From contig CAZAEQ010000037.1 of assembly GCA_964484185.1 (NCBI GenBank), positions 1 to 41,694 of the forward strand: 41,694 bases of DNA, read 5' to 3'. Under the pieces are notes generated by a model that did not search any database, was not told the DNA's origin, and saw only the letters and a program-made list of their open reading frames with translations. Positions 31,688 through 41,052 of this stretch are shown here, one piece after another. The DNA is from F1-120-MAGs238 sp964484185. Lineage in GTDB: Bacteria > Planctomycetota > Phycisphaerae > Phycisphaerales > UBA1924. Position numbers and translations under genes: made by a program. Each line of letters starts with the position of its first letter. The first letter of the stretch is position 1.

Positions 31688-33961
31688 ATGAAATCTTGCT
31701 TGCTCGCTATCAGGGTTCCGTTGGCGTTCATCTTTGTGATTCTAACGAATGCGGTGTCGGCACAAACTCCGGCATGGAAACAAATGCAGCCTCCAGGTCG
31801 CTCAAGTTTTTCTATGGTCTTTGACAGTCTCAGGAACAAGGCGGTTCTATTTGGCGGTTTGGATGTCGATGGACGTGCGATAGATGATACGTGGGAATGG
31901 GATGGAACTCAGTGGGACGATCGACAAAGTGTGGGTGTCCGTCCTCCTGCGCGGGCGGCCTCGGATCTCGCGTACGACTCTGGCCGCGGCGTAGTGGTTC
32001 TCTTCGGCGGGTATAGGGACGTTACTTGGCTTGGAGACACATGGGAATGGAATGGCGACGTTTGGACCCAGCGAAACGAACCTGGTCCTTCGCCGCGATA
32101 TGGCCACACAATGTTGTACGATAGTTTTCGAAACGTTACAGTACTATTTGGCGGCGCAGATACTTCGAACAATGTTCTTCGAGAGATATGGGAGTGGAAT
32201 GGAACGGCGTGGAATCTAAGGAATGTAGTAACTCCCCCGGTGCTGGCGAGATACTACCACGCTGCAGCATACGACAGTGTTCGCAGGCGGCATGTCATTA
32301 CTGGTGGAGTGTCCGCTTCATATCAAAGACTCGCCGATATCTGGGAGTGGGACGGAAACGCATGGTATCTCACTGTCGCTTCCGGACCGGCGGCGAGGTC
32401 GAGTCACGCAATGACCTATGACGTTGCACGCCGTAAGACCGTCATGTCAGGTGGATATGACGTCAATTATAACGTGTTGAGAGACGTATGGGAATGGAAC
32501 GGAACCCGCTGGACACAGCGCTCCGATGGACCTCAGCGCAGTTCACATGCGATGGCGTATGACCCTGTGCGTCACACGAGTCTTGCGTTTGGCGGCCTTA
32601 ATCCCAATACTCAGGAAGTATTTTCAGACTTGTTTGCCTATGACGGCACAACATGGTCTGCGCCAGCCGAGACACCAAGAGGCCGATACGCGCACGCGAT
32701 GTCTTATGATTCCGCGCGTCAGAAAATCGTGATGTACGGCGGCTGGGATGGGTCAGCCTATAACAGTGAAACATGGGAGCGTTCTGGCACAAGTTGGTCA
32801 CGGATTCCCGTCGTTGGTCCAGGGCCTCGAAATCGTCACGCAATGGCATTCGACTCAATTCGGAATCAGACGGTGCTTTTCGGCGGAGCGGCCGGAAGCA
32901 CCCCGTTTAATGACACTTGGCTATGGGACGGAGTCAGTTGGTCATTGGGGGCCACAACGGGCCCCTCGCGGCGCGAAACTCAAGCTATGACTTTCGATAG
33001 CGTTCGTGGCGTCGTTGTGTTATTCGGCGGATATGTCACATACCCACAGACTTACTTGGGAGACACATGGGAATGGAATGGGTCAAGTTGGACTGAACGA
33101 CTGGTCTCGGGGCCACCTGCTCAAGGAGGGGCCAAGATGGTTTTTGACACCTATCGAGGAGTATCCGTTTTGCATGGCGGATCCACTGCGGGATATGGAA
33201 ATGGAGGAACTTGGGAGTGGGATGGGTTAACGTGGACTGCTAGAAACTGGAATGGCTGGAGCTCGGGATTGGCATTCGATTCGACCCGTGGTCTTGCAGT
33301 AGCTCATGGAAATAGTGAAGGTGTCAACACATTTCTTTGGGACGGGCTACATGCGACAAATCTCTATGTCACTGGGCCATACGCCTTGTCCGGAGAAGCC
33401 ATGGCGTTCGATAGCTCTCGGCAAGCGACGGTCGTCTTCGGCGGTTCCGCGAATAATTTAGCCAATGCAACGTGGGAGCTGCGTTTGCCTTGTACGGTCC
33501 CACATTTCGAATTGCAACCTGTTGGTCAGGTGGGGTGTATTGCTTCGGGCGCTAGCTTCTCTGTGTCTGTGGTTGCTTCAGAACCCATCACGTATCAATG
33601 GCAGGTCAAACAATATTATGGTCCTGCAATCTGGAACAATCTTTCAGACGGTCAGGGTGAACTTGGGAGAGTCCTTGGTGGAAATGCTCCAAACCTGAAT
33701 ATTCAGGAGTTGTTGTTTAGAATCCCCCGCTCCATCCGTTGCGTTGTTACAACTTCGTGCGGCACGGTGATCAGCGAATCTGCACAACTTACTCTTTGTC
33801 GCGCCGATTTCAATTGTGATGGTCAGGTTGAATTTATCGACTACATGGATTTTGTGCAGGCGTTTTCGGAAGGTCTCACCGGGGCTGATGTCAACAGGGA
33901 TCAGGTTGTTGACCTGTTCGACTACCTCGACTATGTCCAGTTTCTTCTAGAAGCGTGCTAA
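31688..33961 (+). CDS. Secreted Kelch-repeat protein with Ig-like and dockerin-like C-terminus
   Basis: The product has 757 residues from the ATG at 31688, with AGGAGA seven bases upstream. A signal peptide ends at AVSA-QT (about residue 25). About 12 Kelch-type units follow (30-595), each with a form of HAMAYDSxRxxxVLFGG and DTWEWDGTxW, enough for two beta-propellers. Residues about 600-703 look Ig-like with Cys pairs. The last 54 residues hold two Ca-binding dockerin-like loops, DFNCDGQVEFIDYMDF and DVNRDQVVDLFDYLDY, ending in Cys. It is exported and possibly anchored at the cell surface. Similar C-termini are common in Phycisphaerae. Its base usage looks lower in GC than the next gene. Confidence 0.88.
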   Translation: MKSCLLAIRVPLAFIFVILTNAVSAQTPAWKQMQPPGRSSFSMVFDSLRNKAVLFGGLDVDGRAIDDTWEWDGTQWDDRQSVGVRPPARAASDLAYDSGRGVVVLFGGYRDVTWLGDTWEWNGDVWTQRNEPGPSPRYGHTMLYDSFRNVTVLFGGADTSNNVLREIWEWNGTAWNLRNVVTPPVLARYYHAAAYDSVRRRHVITGGVSASYQRLADIWEWDGNAWYLTVASGPAARSSHAMTYDVARRKTVMSGGYDVNYNVLRDVWEWNGTRWTQRSDGPQRSSHAMAYDPVRHTSLAFGGLNPNTQEVFSDLFAYDGTTWSAPAETPRGRYAHAMSYDSARQKIVMYGGWDGSAYNSETWERSGTSWSRIPVVGPGPRNRHAMAFDSIRNQTVLFGGAAGSTPFNDTWLWDGVSWSLGATTGPSRRETQAMTFDSVRGVVVLFGGYVTYPQTYLGDTWEWNGSSWTERLVSGPPAQGGAKMVFDTYRGVSVLHGGSTAGYGNGGTWEWDGLTWTARNWNGWSSGLAFDSTRGLAVAHGNSEGVNTFLWDGLHATNLYVTGPYALSGEAMAFDSSRQATVVFGGSANNLANATWELRLPCTVPHFELQPVGQVGCIASGASFSVSVVASEPITYQWQVKQYYGPAIWNNLSDGQGELGRVLGGNAPNLNIQELLFRIPRSIRCVVTTSCGTVISESAQLTLCRADFNCDGQVEFIDYMDFVQAFSEGLTGADVNRDQVVDLFDYLDYVQFLLEAC

Positions 33962-34032
33962 TCCAACTACCCGCCCGGCAGACCAGTTGTTGTGGTAATA
34001 TACCCCCACGCGCAATCTCCTCCGGAGTCCTC

Positions 34033-37000
34033 ATGCATCGTACATCCGTCTTCGCAATCGTCGCCGCCGCCGGCATGACCTGTTCTGTTTCCTCGCTCGC
34101 GGCAGTCCCCGCATACTGCCGCACACCCGCGATTGCGCCCGCCACCTCCGGCGGCTGGTCCGGTGCGGCAACCGATGAAGTAATTGTCTTCGTCTCTGAA
34201 GGCGATCTCTGGAAAGTTGCCGCAAACGGCGGCACAGCAACTCGCCTCACCTCTCACCCAGGTGAAGAGTCTGCCCCGCTCGTTTCTGATGATGGTTCAA
34301 CGCTCGCGTTCAACGCCCAATACGAAGGCCCTTTGGAAATCTACACCATGCCGCTTGGTGGCGGTCTCCCTATCCGCCGCACATGGGACGGTGGATCCGG
34401 CCGTAGCGGCGGACCAACCGGCTTCACGCACGATGGCAAACTGCTCTACACCACAAATGCCATGGCAACCCTGCCAGATGCGCAACTAGTAATGCTCGAC
34501 ATGGCCAGCGGCAAGAAAAAGCAGATAGAACTCGCCCAAGCCTCTGATGGTTCGATCGATCCTGAAACCGGTTCAATCTTTTTCACTCGCCTGCCGATGC
34601 AGGGAAGTAACACAAAACGCTATCAAGGCGGCACGGCTCAGCAAATCTGGCGATGGGATGGCAAGGGCGAAGCTGTTCCCCTCACCAAAGATTTCAACGG
34701 CACATCCAAGCGACCCATGATCTATAAAGGCCGCGTCTTCTTCGCAACCGACCGCGATGGCACTATGAACATCTGGTCCATGAATGCCGAAGGCAAAGAC
34801 CTCAAGCAGATCACCACTCACAAGGGCTTCGATGTCATCGGACCGAATATGAGCCGCGGAAGTGGGACAATTGTGTATCAATTGGGTGCCGACATCTGGA
34901 AGCTCGATACCGCAACCGGCAAGTCGTCAATGGTCAATATCAGTATCGAATCAGATATGGATCATCAGCGCGAGCGCTGGGTCAAGAAACCAACCGAGTG
35001 GATGACCAGCGCTCACATCTCGCCAGATGGCGAAAAAGTTGCTCTAACCGCGCGAGGCCAGGTGTTCGTCGCTCAGGCCAAGCAAGGACGATTGGTTGAG
35101 TTGCATCAACTCGAAGGCTCACGCTCTCGCGATGCGAAATTCCTCAAAGACAACAAGACGCTTGTTACACTCACCGATACCTCCGGCGAAGTTGAACTGT
35201 GGACGGCCCCAGCCAACGGCGTCGGCGAAGTCGCTCAGTTGACGACCGATGCCACCGTTCTCCGTTGGCAGTCTGTTCCGTCGCCCGATGGCAAGTACAT
35301 CGTGCACGATGACAAAGACCTCCGCGTGTGGCTCTACGACACCGAGAAGAAGACCAACGTTCAGATCGATCAGGGTGCAGTCGACAACTTCTCTTCGTTC
35401 ACTTGGTCACCCGACGGAATGTTCATCGCATATACCGAGCAGGTCGACAACTTCGCCTACCGCATCAAGGTCTACAGCATTGCCGATGGCAGCAAAAACT
35501 ACATCACAAGCGATCGCTACGACTCAACATCGCCAGCGTGGTCGACCGATGGCAAGTGGCTCTATTTCCTCTCAGATCGCAATTTGCAATCAACAGTTTC
35601 AAGCCCCTGGGGCCCGCTTCAGCCTGAACCATTCTTCGACAATCGGACTCGGATTTACGCAGTGGGGCTGACGCCGGGACAACGCTGGCCATTTGCGCCA
35701 ATGGATGAAGTGCAGCAAGCCAAAGACGAGGCCGAGAAGGCCAGGAAAAAGGAAGAAAAGAAAGAGGAGAAAAAGGAAGAGCCAAAGAAGGAACCAGCGC
35801 CAACGCCGTCAGATCAGCCCGCGCCTGAAACAGACAAGAAAACCGAACCCGCAGATCCCGCCAAAGCTGCGCCCGAAAAGACTGACGACAAGAAAGACGA
35901 GAAGAAAGATAAGAAGGAAGAAAAGAAACCAGTCAAGATCGATTTCAACAACATCATCGATCGCATCTACGAAGTCCCGGTCGAACCGGGAAACTACGGC
36001 GAACTTTCCGTAACCGAGAAAGCTCTCTTCTGGACCTCGCGCCCCAGTGAACAAGGCGCCAAGACAACACTCAAAGCCCTCGCAATCGCCAACGAAAACA
36101 TCGAAGTCAAAACCGTACTCGCCGACATTCGCAGCTACGAACTCTCCGCCGATGGCAAAAAAATGTTGATTCACAAGGGCGACACGTTGGCCATCGTCGA
36201 TGCCGCCGCCGCGCCAGCTGATTTGGCGAAGAAAGAGATCAACCTCGCCGGATGGCAGATCAACTTCGACCCACGCGCAGAGTGGCGTCAGATGTACACC
36301 GAATCATGGCGACTCATGCGTGACTACTTCTACGACCCCGCCATGCACGGTGTGAACTGGAAGGCGATGAAAGAGAAGTACGCGCCACTCGTCGATCGCG
36401 TCACCAACCGCGTGGAACTCGCAGACATCATGGCCCAAATGGTCGGCGAATTGTCAACACTGCACCATTTTGTGCGTCCCGGCGATGTTCGCAAGGGTCC
36501 GGACAATGTCGGCCTTTCATGCCTTGGCGCAGTGCTCGAGCGCGACAATGAAGCCGGCGGCCACCGCGTAGTAAAAATCTACAAGCACGACCCGCAGGAA
36601 CCGGGTCAAGCGTCGCCACTGGTCCGCGCCGGCGTTGACATGAAAGAAGGCGACATCATTGAAGCCGTCAACGGTATCAAAGCGACAAATGTCGCCGACC
36701 TCCGCGAGCTCATCCGTGATCGCGACAACTTGCAAGTCCTTCTCCGCGTCAAGTCCGCACTCCCAGCGGGAGGCTACGGCGAATCGCGCGATGTAATCGT
36801 GCAACCCATCAGTTCGGGTCAGGAATCCGATCTTCGATACGACGAATGGGAATACACGCGCCGCCAGATTGTTGAAGAGCAGGGCAAGGGCGACCTTGGC
36901 TACCTCCACCTTCGCGCCATGGGTTCTGACAACATGTCCGAGTTCGCCAAGAACTACTACCCAATCTTCAACCGCAAGGGTCTGATCATCGATGTTCGCC

Positions 37001-37509
37001 ACAACCGCGGCGGAAACATCGACTCATGGATCCTCGAAAAGCTCATGCGCAAGGTCTGGATGTACTGGTCCCAGCGCGTCGGCCGCAGCCCCAACTGGAA
37101 CATGCAATACGCATTCCGCGGCCACCTGGTCGTCCTCTGCAATGAATTCACCGCGTCAGATGGTGAAGCATTCAGTGATGGATTCCGCCGCCTGGGTCTG
37201 GGGAAAACCATCGGCACCCGCACGTGGGGCGGCGAAGTCTGGCTTTCCTCGAGCAATATTCTCGTCGACCGCGGCATCGCTACAGCTTCAGAATTCGGCG
37301 TATTCGCGCCCGATGGTCAATGGCTTATCGAAGGCCATGGCTTCGAGCCCGACATTGTCGTAGACAACCTGCCGCACGCCACGTTTAAGGGTGAGGATGC
37401 GCAGTTGAAGGCTGGGATTGAGTACTTGCAGAAGCTGATTATTGAGAAGCCGGTGGACCTGCCGCCGATCCCGAAGTACCCGGTCAAGAACCACGAGACT
37501 AATAAATAA
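34033..37509 (+). CDS. Tricorn-like S41 peptidase
   Basis: The product has 1158 residues from the ATG at 34033 (GGAG seven bases upstream) with a signal peptide (about 1-24). Residues about 35-555 are TolB/WD-like propeller blades (LVSDDGSTLAFNAQYEGPLEIY, WSPDGMFIAYTE, WSTDGKWLYFLSD). A Lys/Glu/Pro-rich stretch at about 561-636 interrupts. Then come a core domain, a PDZ (about 845-925) and an S41 catalytic domain: His811 in GELSTLHHFV, RHNRGGNIDSWI, the nucleophile Ser1042 in EFTASDGEAFSDG, and a Glu in EGHGFEPDIVVDN. Tricorn cuts peptides released by larger proteases. Leu810 stands where tricorn has Ser745. Periplasmic location is inferred. Confidence 0.92.
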   Translation: MHRTSVFAIVAAAGMTCSVSSLAAVPAYCRTPAIAPATSGGWSGAATDEVIVFVSEGDLWKVAANGGTATRLTSHPGEESAPLVSDDGSTLAFNAQYEGPLEIYTMPLGGGLPIRRTWDGGSGRSGGPTGFTHDGKLLYTTNAMATLPDAQLVMLDMASGKKKQIELAQASDGSIDPETGSIFFTRLPMQGSNTKRYQGGTAQQIWRWDGKGEAVPLTKDFNGTSKRPMIYKGRVFFATDRDGTMNIWSMNAEGKDLKQITTHKGFDVIGPNMSRGSGTIVYQLGADIWKLDTATGKSSMVNISIESDMDHQRERWVKKPTEWMTSAHISPDGEKVALTARGQVFVAQAKQGRLVELHQLEGSRSRDAKFLKDNKTLVTLTDTSGEVELWTAPANGVGEVAQLTTDATVLRWQSVPSPDGKYIVHDDKDLRVWLYDTEKKTNVQIDQGAVDNFSSFTWSPDGMFIAYTEQVDNFAYRIKVYSIADGSKNYITSDRYDSTSPAWSTDGKWLYFLSDRNLQSTVSSPWGPLQPEPFFDNRTRIYAVGLTPGQRWPFAPMDEVQQAKDEAEKARKKEEKKEEKKEEPKKEPAPTPSDQPAPETDKKTEPADPAKAAPEKTDDKKDEKKDKKEEKKPVKIDFNNIIDRIYEVPVEPGNYGELSVTEKALFWTSRPSEQGAKTTLKALAIANENIEVKTVLADIRSYELSADGKKMLIHKGDTLAIVDAAAAPADLAKKEINLAGWQINFDPRAEWRQMYTESWRLMRDYFYDPAMHGVNWKAMKEKYAPLVDRVTNRVELADIMAQMVGELSTLHHFVRPGDVRKGPDNVGLSCLGAVLERDNEAGGHRVVKIYKHDPQEPGQASPLVRAGVDMKEGDIIEAVNGIKATNVADLRELIRDRDNLQVLLRVKSALPAGGYGESRDVIVQPISSGQESDLRYDEWEYTRRQIVEEQGKGDLGYLHLRAMGSDNMSEFAKNYYPIFNRKGLIIDVRHNRGGNIDSWILEKLMRKVWMYWSQRVGRSPNWNMQYAFRGHLVVLCNEFTASDGEAFSDGFRRLGLGKTIGTRTWGGEVWLSSSNILVDRGIATASEFGVFAPDGQWLIEGHGFEPDIVVDNLPHATFKGEDAQLKAGIEYLQKLIIEKPVDLPPIPKYPVKNHETNK

Positions 37510-37600
37510 CACGTAAGTGATAGGCGTATAGTGGTGCGGTCAAGCTCTGCCAGACACCTGTGCAGCGCGGTCGCACGCGCTCGTTTGGAAGGCTTGAACC

Positions 37601-39103
37601 ATGTTTGATCGCATCAGTGACGGTTTCACATCCCTTTTCCGCAAAGTCAGCGGCAAGGACACCATTTCAGAATCCAACGTTCGCGAGGCCATGGGCGATG
37701 TCAAAACCGCTCTGCTCGAGGCCGATGTTCATCACTCGATCGTGGATCAGTTCTGCGACGATGTGATGAGTGATGCCGTGGGTATGGAAGTGACCAAGAG
37801 CCTTGAGCCTGGCCAGGAGATGATCGGCATTGTCTACCACCGCTTGATTGAGTTCTTGGGGGGTGTGCCGCGGAAAGCGGGGGATCCGCTGCCGATGCCG
37901 TCGCAGGATGCGGGGATTGAATTTGCGACCACCGCTCCGACCGTGATCATGATGACCGGACTGCAAGGATCAGGAAAGACCACAACCAGCGGCAAGCTGG
38001 CGATGTACTTGAAGAAGCGCGGCAAGAGCGTCATGCTTGCTGCGGCAGACTTGCAGCGCCCGGCGGCGGTTGAACAGCTTGAGACTATCTCGAAGCAGGT
38101 TGATGAAACGCCGGGGAATGGCTCGGTGAAGTTCTATTCAGAGCCCGACAAGGTTGCGGCGTACGGCAAGGCTGTGGGCGTGGCGGTCGATGTCTGCAAG
38201 CGGGCCTTGGCGGCAGCGCAGAAGGCTGGCGTCGATGTTCTGATTCTGGATACCGCGGGTCGCTTGCATATCAATGACGATTTGATGAAAGAGCTTGAAA
38301 GCGTGCGAGCGAGCGTGAAGCCGCACTACACCTATCTGGTGGTCGATGCGATGACCGGCCAGGATGCTGTGAATTCGGCCAAGACGTTCCATGAGAAGCT
38401 CAAGGTTGATGGGATCATCTTGACCAAGTTCGATTCTGATACGCGCGGTGGCGCTGCGCTGTCAGTGAAGAAGGTGACCGGGGCGACGATCAAGTTCATT
38501 GGTGTGGGTGAGAAGCTTGATGCTTTGGAAGAGTTCCATGCCGAGCGCATTGCCAGCCGCATGCTGGGCATGGGCGATGTGCTTTCGCTGGTCGAGAAGG
38601 CGCAGGCTGAGACTGATGAAGATGAAGCCAAGCGGATGAATGAGAAGATGGAGAAGGGCGAGATGACGTTGGATGACTTCCTGGGTCAGCTCAAGACGAT
38701 TCGGCGCATGGGGCCGCTGAAGCAGTTAATGGGGATGTTGCCTGGAATTGGATCAGCGCTCAAGGGTGTAAATATTGAGAACAAGCAGGTTGATCGTGTC
38801 GAAGCGATCATCCATTCCATGAGCAAGAAGGAACGGAACTTGCCCAAGGTGCTCGACCACTCGCGACGCAAGCGCATTGCTGCGGGCAGCGGAACTAAGA
38901 CTACGGATGTTCAGTTGTTGGTGAAGCAGTTTGAGACTGTGAATCAAGTTGCCAAAACCATGAGTCAGATGAGTGCGACTGACAAACTGGCGGCGGTGCA
39001 GTCGCTTCAGAAGGATGGCGTTTCGCCGATGGGGATGCCTGGGTTGCGGAAGGGCAGCAGCTTTATGCCCAGTATCAAAGAGCGGTTTAAGAAGCGGAAG
39101 TGA
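37601..39103 (+). CDS. ffh: Signal recognition particle protein Ffh
   Basis: The product has 500 residues. The N domain (about 1-95) starts MFDRISDGFTSLFRKVSG. The G domain has P-loop GLQGSGKTTTSGK (120-132), AADLQRPAAVEQL, DTAGRLHINDDLM and TKFDSDTRGGAAL. The Met-rich M domain (about 320-500) has FLGQLKTIRRMGPLKQLMGMLPG and RRKRIAAGSG for SRP RNA binding. Ffh targets nascent inner-membrane and exported proteins with the SRP RNA and FtsY. The basic tail SIKERFKKRK is a normal Ffh ending. The stop codon abuts the polX stop with no base between. I found no SRP RNA gene in the window. Confidence 0.98.
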   Translation: MFDRISDGFTSLFRKVSGKDTISESNVREAMGDVKTALLEADVHHSIVDQFCDDVMSDAVGMEVTKSLEPGQEMIGIVYHRLIEFLGGVPRKAGDPLPMPSQDAGIEFATTAPTVIMMTGLQGSGKTTTSGKLAMYLKKRGKSVMLAAADLQRPAAVEQLETISKQVDETPGNGSVKFYSEPDKVAAYGKAVGVAVDVCKRALAAAQKAGVDVLILDTAGRLHINDDLMKELESVRASVKPHYTYLVVDAMTGQDAVNSAKTFHEKLKVDGIILTKFDSDTRGGAALSVKKVTGATIKFIGVGEKLDALEEFHAERIASRMLGMGDVLSLVEKAQAETDEDEAKRMNEKMEKGEMTLDDFLGQLKTIRRMGPLKQLMGMLPGIGSALKGVNIENKQVDRVEAIIHSMSKKERNLPKVLDHSRRKRIAAGSGTKTTDVQLLVKQFETVNQVAKTMSQMSATDKLAAVQSLQKDGVSPMGMPGLRKGSSFMPSIKERFKKRK

Positions 39104-40897
39104 TTACTTAGCTAGCCATTTTTGCAGAGCTGACTGAGTCATGCAGTTGACTATGTTGGCTGGGGTTGCCCATGCGCGGCGGGCTGTCTGGACTCCGTAT
39201 TTCAGGTTTTCGAAGTCGTCGGGGTGGTGGACATCGCAGTCGATGGCGAGCAGACAGCCGGATTCGAGGGCGATTTTTGCGTGGGTGTCGCGGAGGTCGA
39301 GGCGCATCCAGTGGGCGTTTATTTCCAGGGCGACGTTGTGTTTTTTGGCGGCGGCGCAGAGGGCGTGGATGTCGGGTTCTAAACCCTGGCGTCTGGAGAT
39401 CAAGCGGCCCGTGGGGTGGCCGAGGATGTTGACCTTGGGGTGGGCGATTGCTTTGAGGAGTCGGGCTGTTGCGGTCGCGGAATCTTGCGTGAGTCCGGCG
39501 TGTGGGCTTGCTACGACGATGTCGAGTTGAGCCAGCAGTTCATCGTCGTAGTCGAGTGAACCGTCAGCAAGGATGTCTACTTCGGAGCCGGCGAGGATTG
39601 TGATGCCGGTGACTTTTTTTCGGGCGGCCTTGATTGCTGCGATGTGTTCAATCAGGCGTTCAGGTTTCAGGCCGCCGGCGAGCGCGGAGCTTTGTGAGTG
39701 GTCGGTGACGGCGATGGTGTGAAAGCCGCGGGCTTTGGCGTTTGCTGCGAGTTCTTCGATTGTCAAGACACCATCGGAGGCGGTGGTGTGGGAGTGGAGT
39801 TCGGCTTTGATGTCGGAGAGTTGGACGAGTTCCGGGATCTTTGCTTCAAGTTCGCCTTTGTCTTCGCGGATCTCTGGTGGGATGTAGGGAAGATCCAGAG
39901 CCTTGAAGATGTCTTCTTCGGTCTTGCTGGCGACGGGTTTCACGCCGCGGTGTTGGGGTGCAACTGGATCATCGTCGTTGGGGAATAGGCCGTATTCGTT
40001 GAGCGTGAGACCCCGAGAGAGTGCGCGGCTGCGCATGGCGATGTTGTGGTCTTTGCTGCCGGTGAAGTAATAGAGGGCTGCGCCGAAGCTGTCTTTGGGG
40101 ACGATCTTCAGGTCAACTTGAATTGCGGGGCCGAGTGGCGCGGCTTCTTCACCCCAGCGCTGGCCGCTGGCTTTGAGCGAGAATTGCACGCTGGATTTGG
40201 TATCGCCGGTTGCAAGAACGTGTTGCACTTCAGGCATGGTGCGGAATGCTTCGCTGACGGCGGTGGCATCGGCATCGTGTTTTACGGTGACGAGGATGTC
40301 GATGTCACCCACTGTGTCTTTACCGCGGCGGAGGGAGCCGGCGAACGCGGCTTGATCTACGCCCTTGAGTTCTTTCATGCGGGAGACGATGAGCTGGGCG
40401 ATGGGCATGGCCTGGCCGAGGCGGACGCGCTGGGCGGAGGCGCGGGCGAAGTTGAGGGCGGTTTTGAGTTTGGCAATGGTCTTGGCGCCCATGCGCGGGA
40501 GAGATGCAGCTTTGTCGGTATCGAGGAAGGCGCGGAGGGTGGCTTCGTCGGTGACGCCACCTTCGAGCCAGAATGTGCGGACGGTTTTGGGGCCGAAGCC
40601 GGAGATTTTAAGAATGTCGAGGAGGCCGGCGGGAACTTTGGCCGCGAGTTCTTTGTACTCGGTGCTGGTGCCGGTCTTGGCGAACTCGGCGATTTTGTCG
40701 GCGATCTTGGCGCCGATGCCGTCGATCTTTTTGAGCTGGGCCGGGTCCTGGCTTATGTCTTCGAGGTTGATGGTCAGGTCGCCAATGGTGCGACCGGCGC
40801 GGGCGAACGCGTTGACACGGAAAGAATCCATGTCAAGCAGCTGCATGAGCTGCGCGAGTTCCTCAAAGTGTTCGGCGACGCGATCGTTGAAAGCCAT
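39104..40897 (-). CDS. polX: DNA polymerase/3'-5' exonuclease PolX
   Basis: The product has 597 residues. An N-terminal helix-hairpin-helix region (about 1-155: KKIDGIGAKIADKIAEF, KISGFGPKTVRTFW) precedes the polymerase X palm with AGSLRRGKDTVGDIDILVT (Asp198, Asp200) and the third Asp in IQVDLKIVP (Asp262). Residues about 364-597 are a PHP phosphoesterase domain: ELHSHTTASDG (His368, His370), TDHSQSS, ASPHAG, DCDVHHPDD. Bacterial PolX fills short gaps in base-excision repair and has PHP-dependent exonuclease activity. The gene is convergent with ffh and follows the sigma factor gene on the same strand after a 155-base repeat-containing gap. Confidence 0.97.
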   Translation of the reverse strand: MAFNDRVAEHFEELAQLMQLLDMDSFRVNAFARAGRTIGDLTINLEDISQDPAQLKKIDGIGAKIADKIAEFAKTGTSTEYKELAAKVPAGLLDILKISGFGPKTVRTFWLEGGVTDEATLRAFLDTDKAASLPRMGAKTIAKLKTALNFARASAQRVRLGQAMPIAQLIVSRMKELKGVDQAAFAGSLRRGKDTVGDIDILVTVKHDADATAVSEAFRTMPEVQHVLATGDTKSSVQFSLKASGQRWGEEAAPLGPAIQVDLKIVPKDSFGAALYYFTGSKDHNIAMRSRALSRGLTLNEYGLFPNDDDPVAPQHRGVKPVASKTEEDIFKALDLPYIPPEIREDKGELEAKIPELVQLSDIKAELHSHTTASDGVLTIEELAANAKARGFHTIAVTDHSQSSALAGGLKPERLIEHIAAIKAARKKVTGITILAGSEVDILADGSLDYDDELLAQLDIVVASPHAGLTQDSATATARLLKAIAHPKVNILGHPTGRLISRRQGLEPDIHALCAAAKKHNVALEINAHWMRLDLRDTHAKIALESGCLLAIDCDVHHPDDFENLKYGVQTARRAWATPANIVNCMTQSALQKWLAK

Positions 40898-41052
40898 GCG
40901 GGAGGATATGTGCGGTGCATCTGCGGGGAGACGGTGTCACTTAACGCAGAGGGGGAAGAGGTTTTTATGAGGGCGCAGAGGAAGGCGGGGGACTTGTTAA
41001 AGGCAGGAATCAAGATCTCAGATTTCAGATTTCAGATTTGAAATTTGAGAAC
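40898..41052. repeat. Short-repeat spacer between the sigma factor gene and polX
   Basis: Three perfect heptamers CAGATTT stand head to tail at 41019-41039, followed by GAAATTTGAG, which partly mirrors them. Nearby lie two copies of a CGCAGAGG-like unit (around 40943-40951 and 40974-40982). No T-run terminator was found, so read-through from the sigma gene to polX is possible. The role is unknown. Confidence 0.6.

Noticed and set aside
37527..37532. TATAGT as promoter of ffh
   Set aside because: It resembles a -10 element, but no -35 lies at a suitable distance, so I did not list it.
37510..37600. SRP RNA gene next to ffh
   Set aside because: The conserved GGTCCGGAAGGAAGCAGCC-type loop was not found here or elsewhere in the window.
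40046..41041. 331-codon open frame on the plus strand opposite polX
   Set aside because: Its product is an unstructured Gly/Glu/Ala-rich string and has no start signal. It mirrors the codon bias of polX, which is a clear family member.
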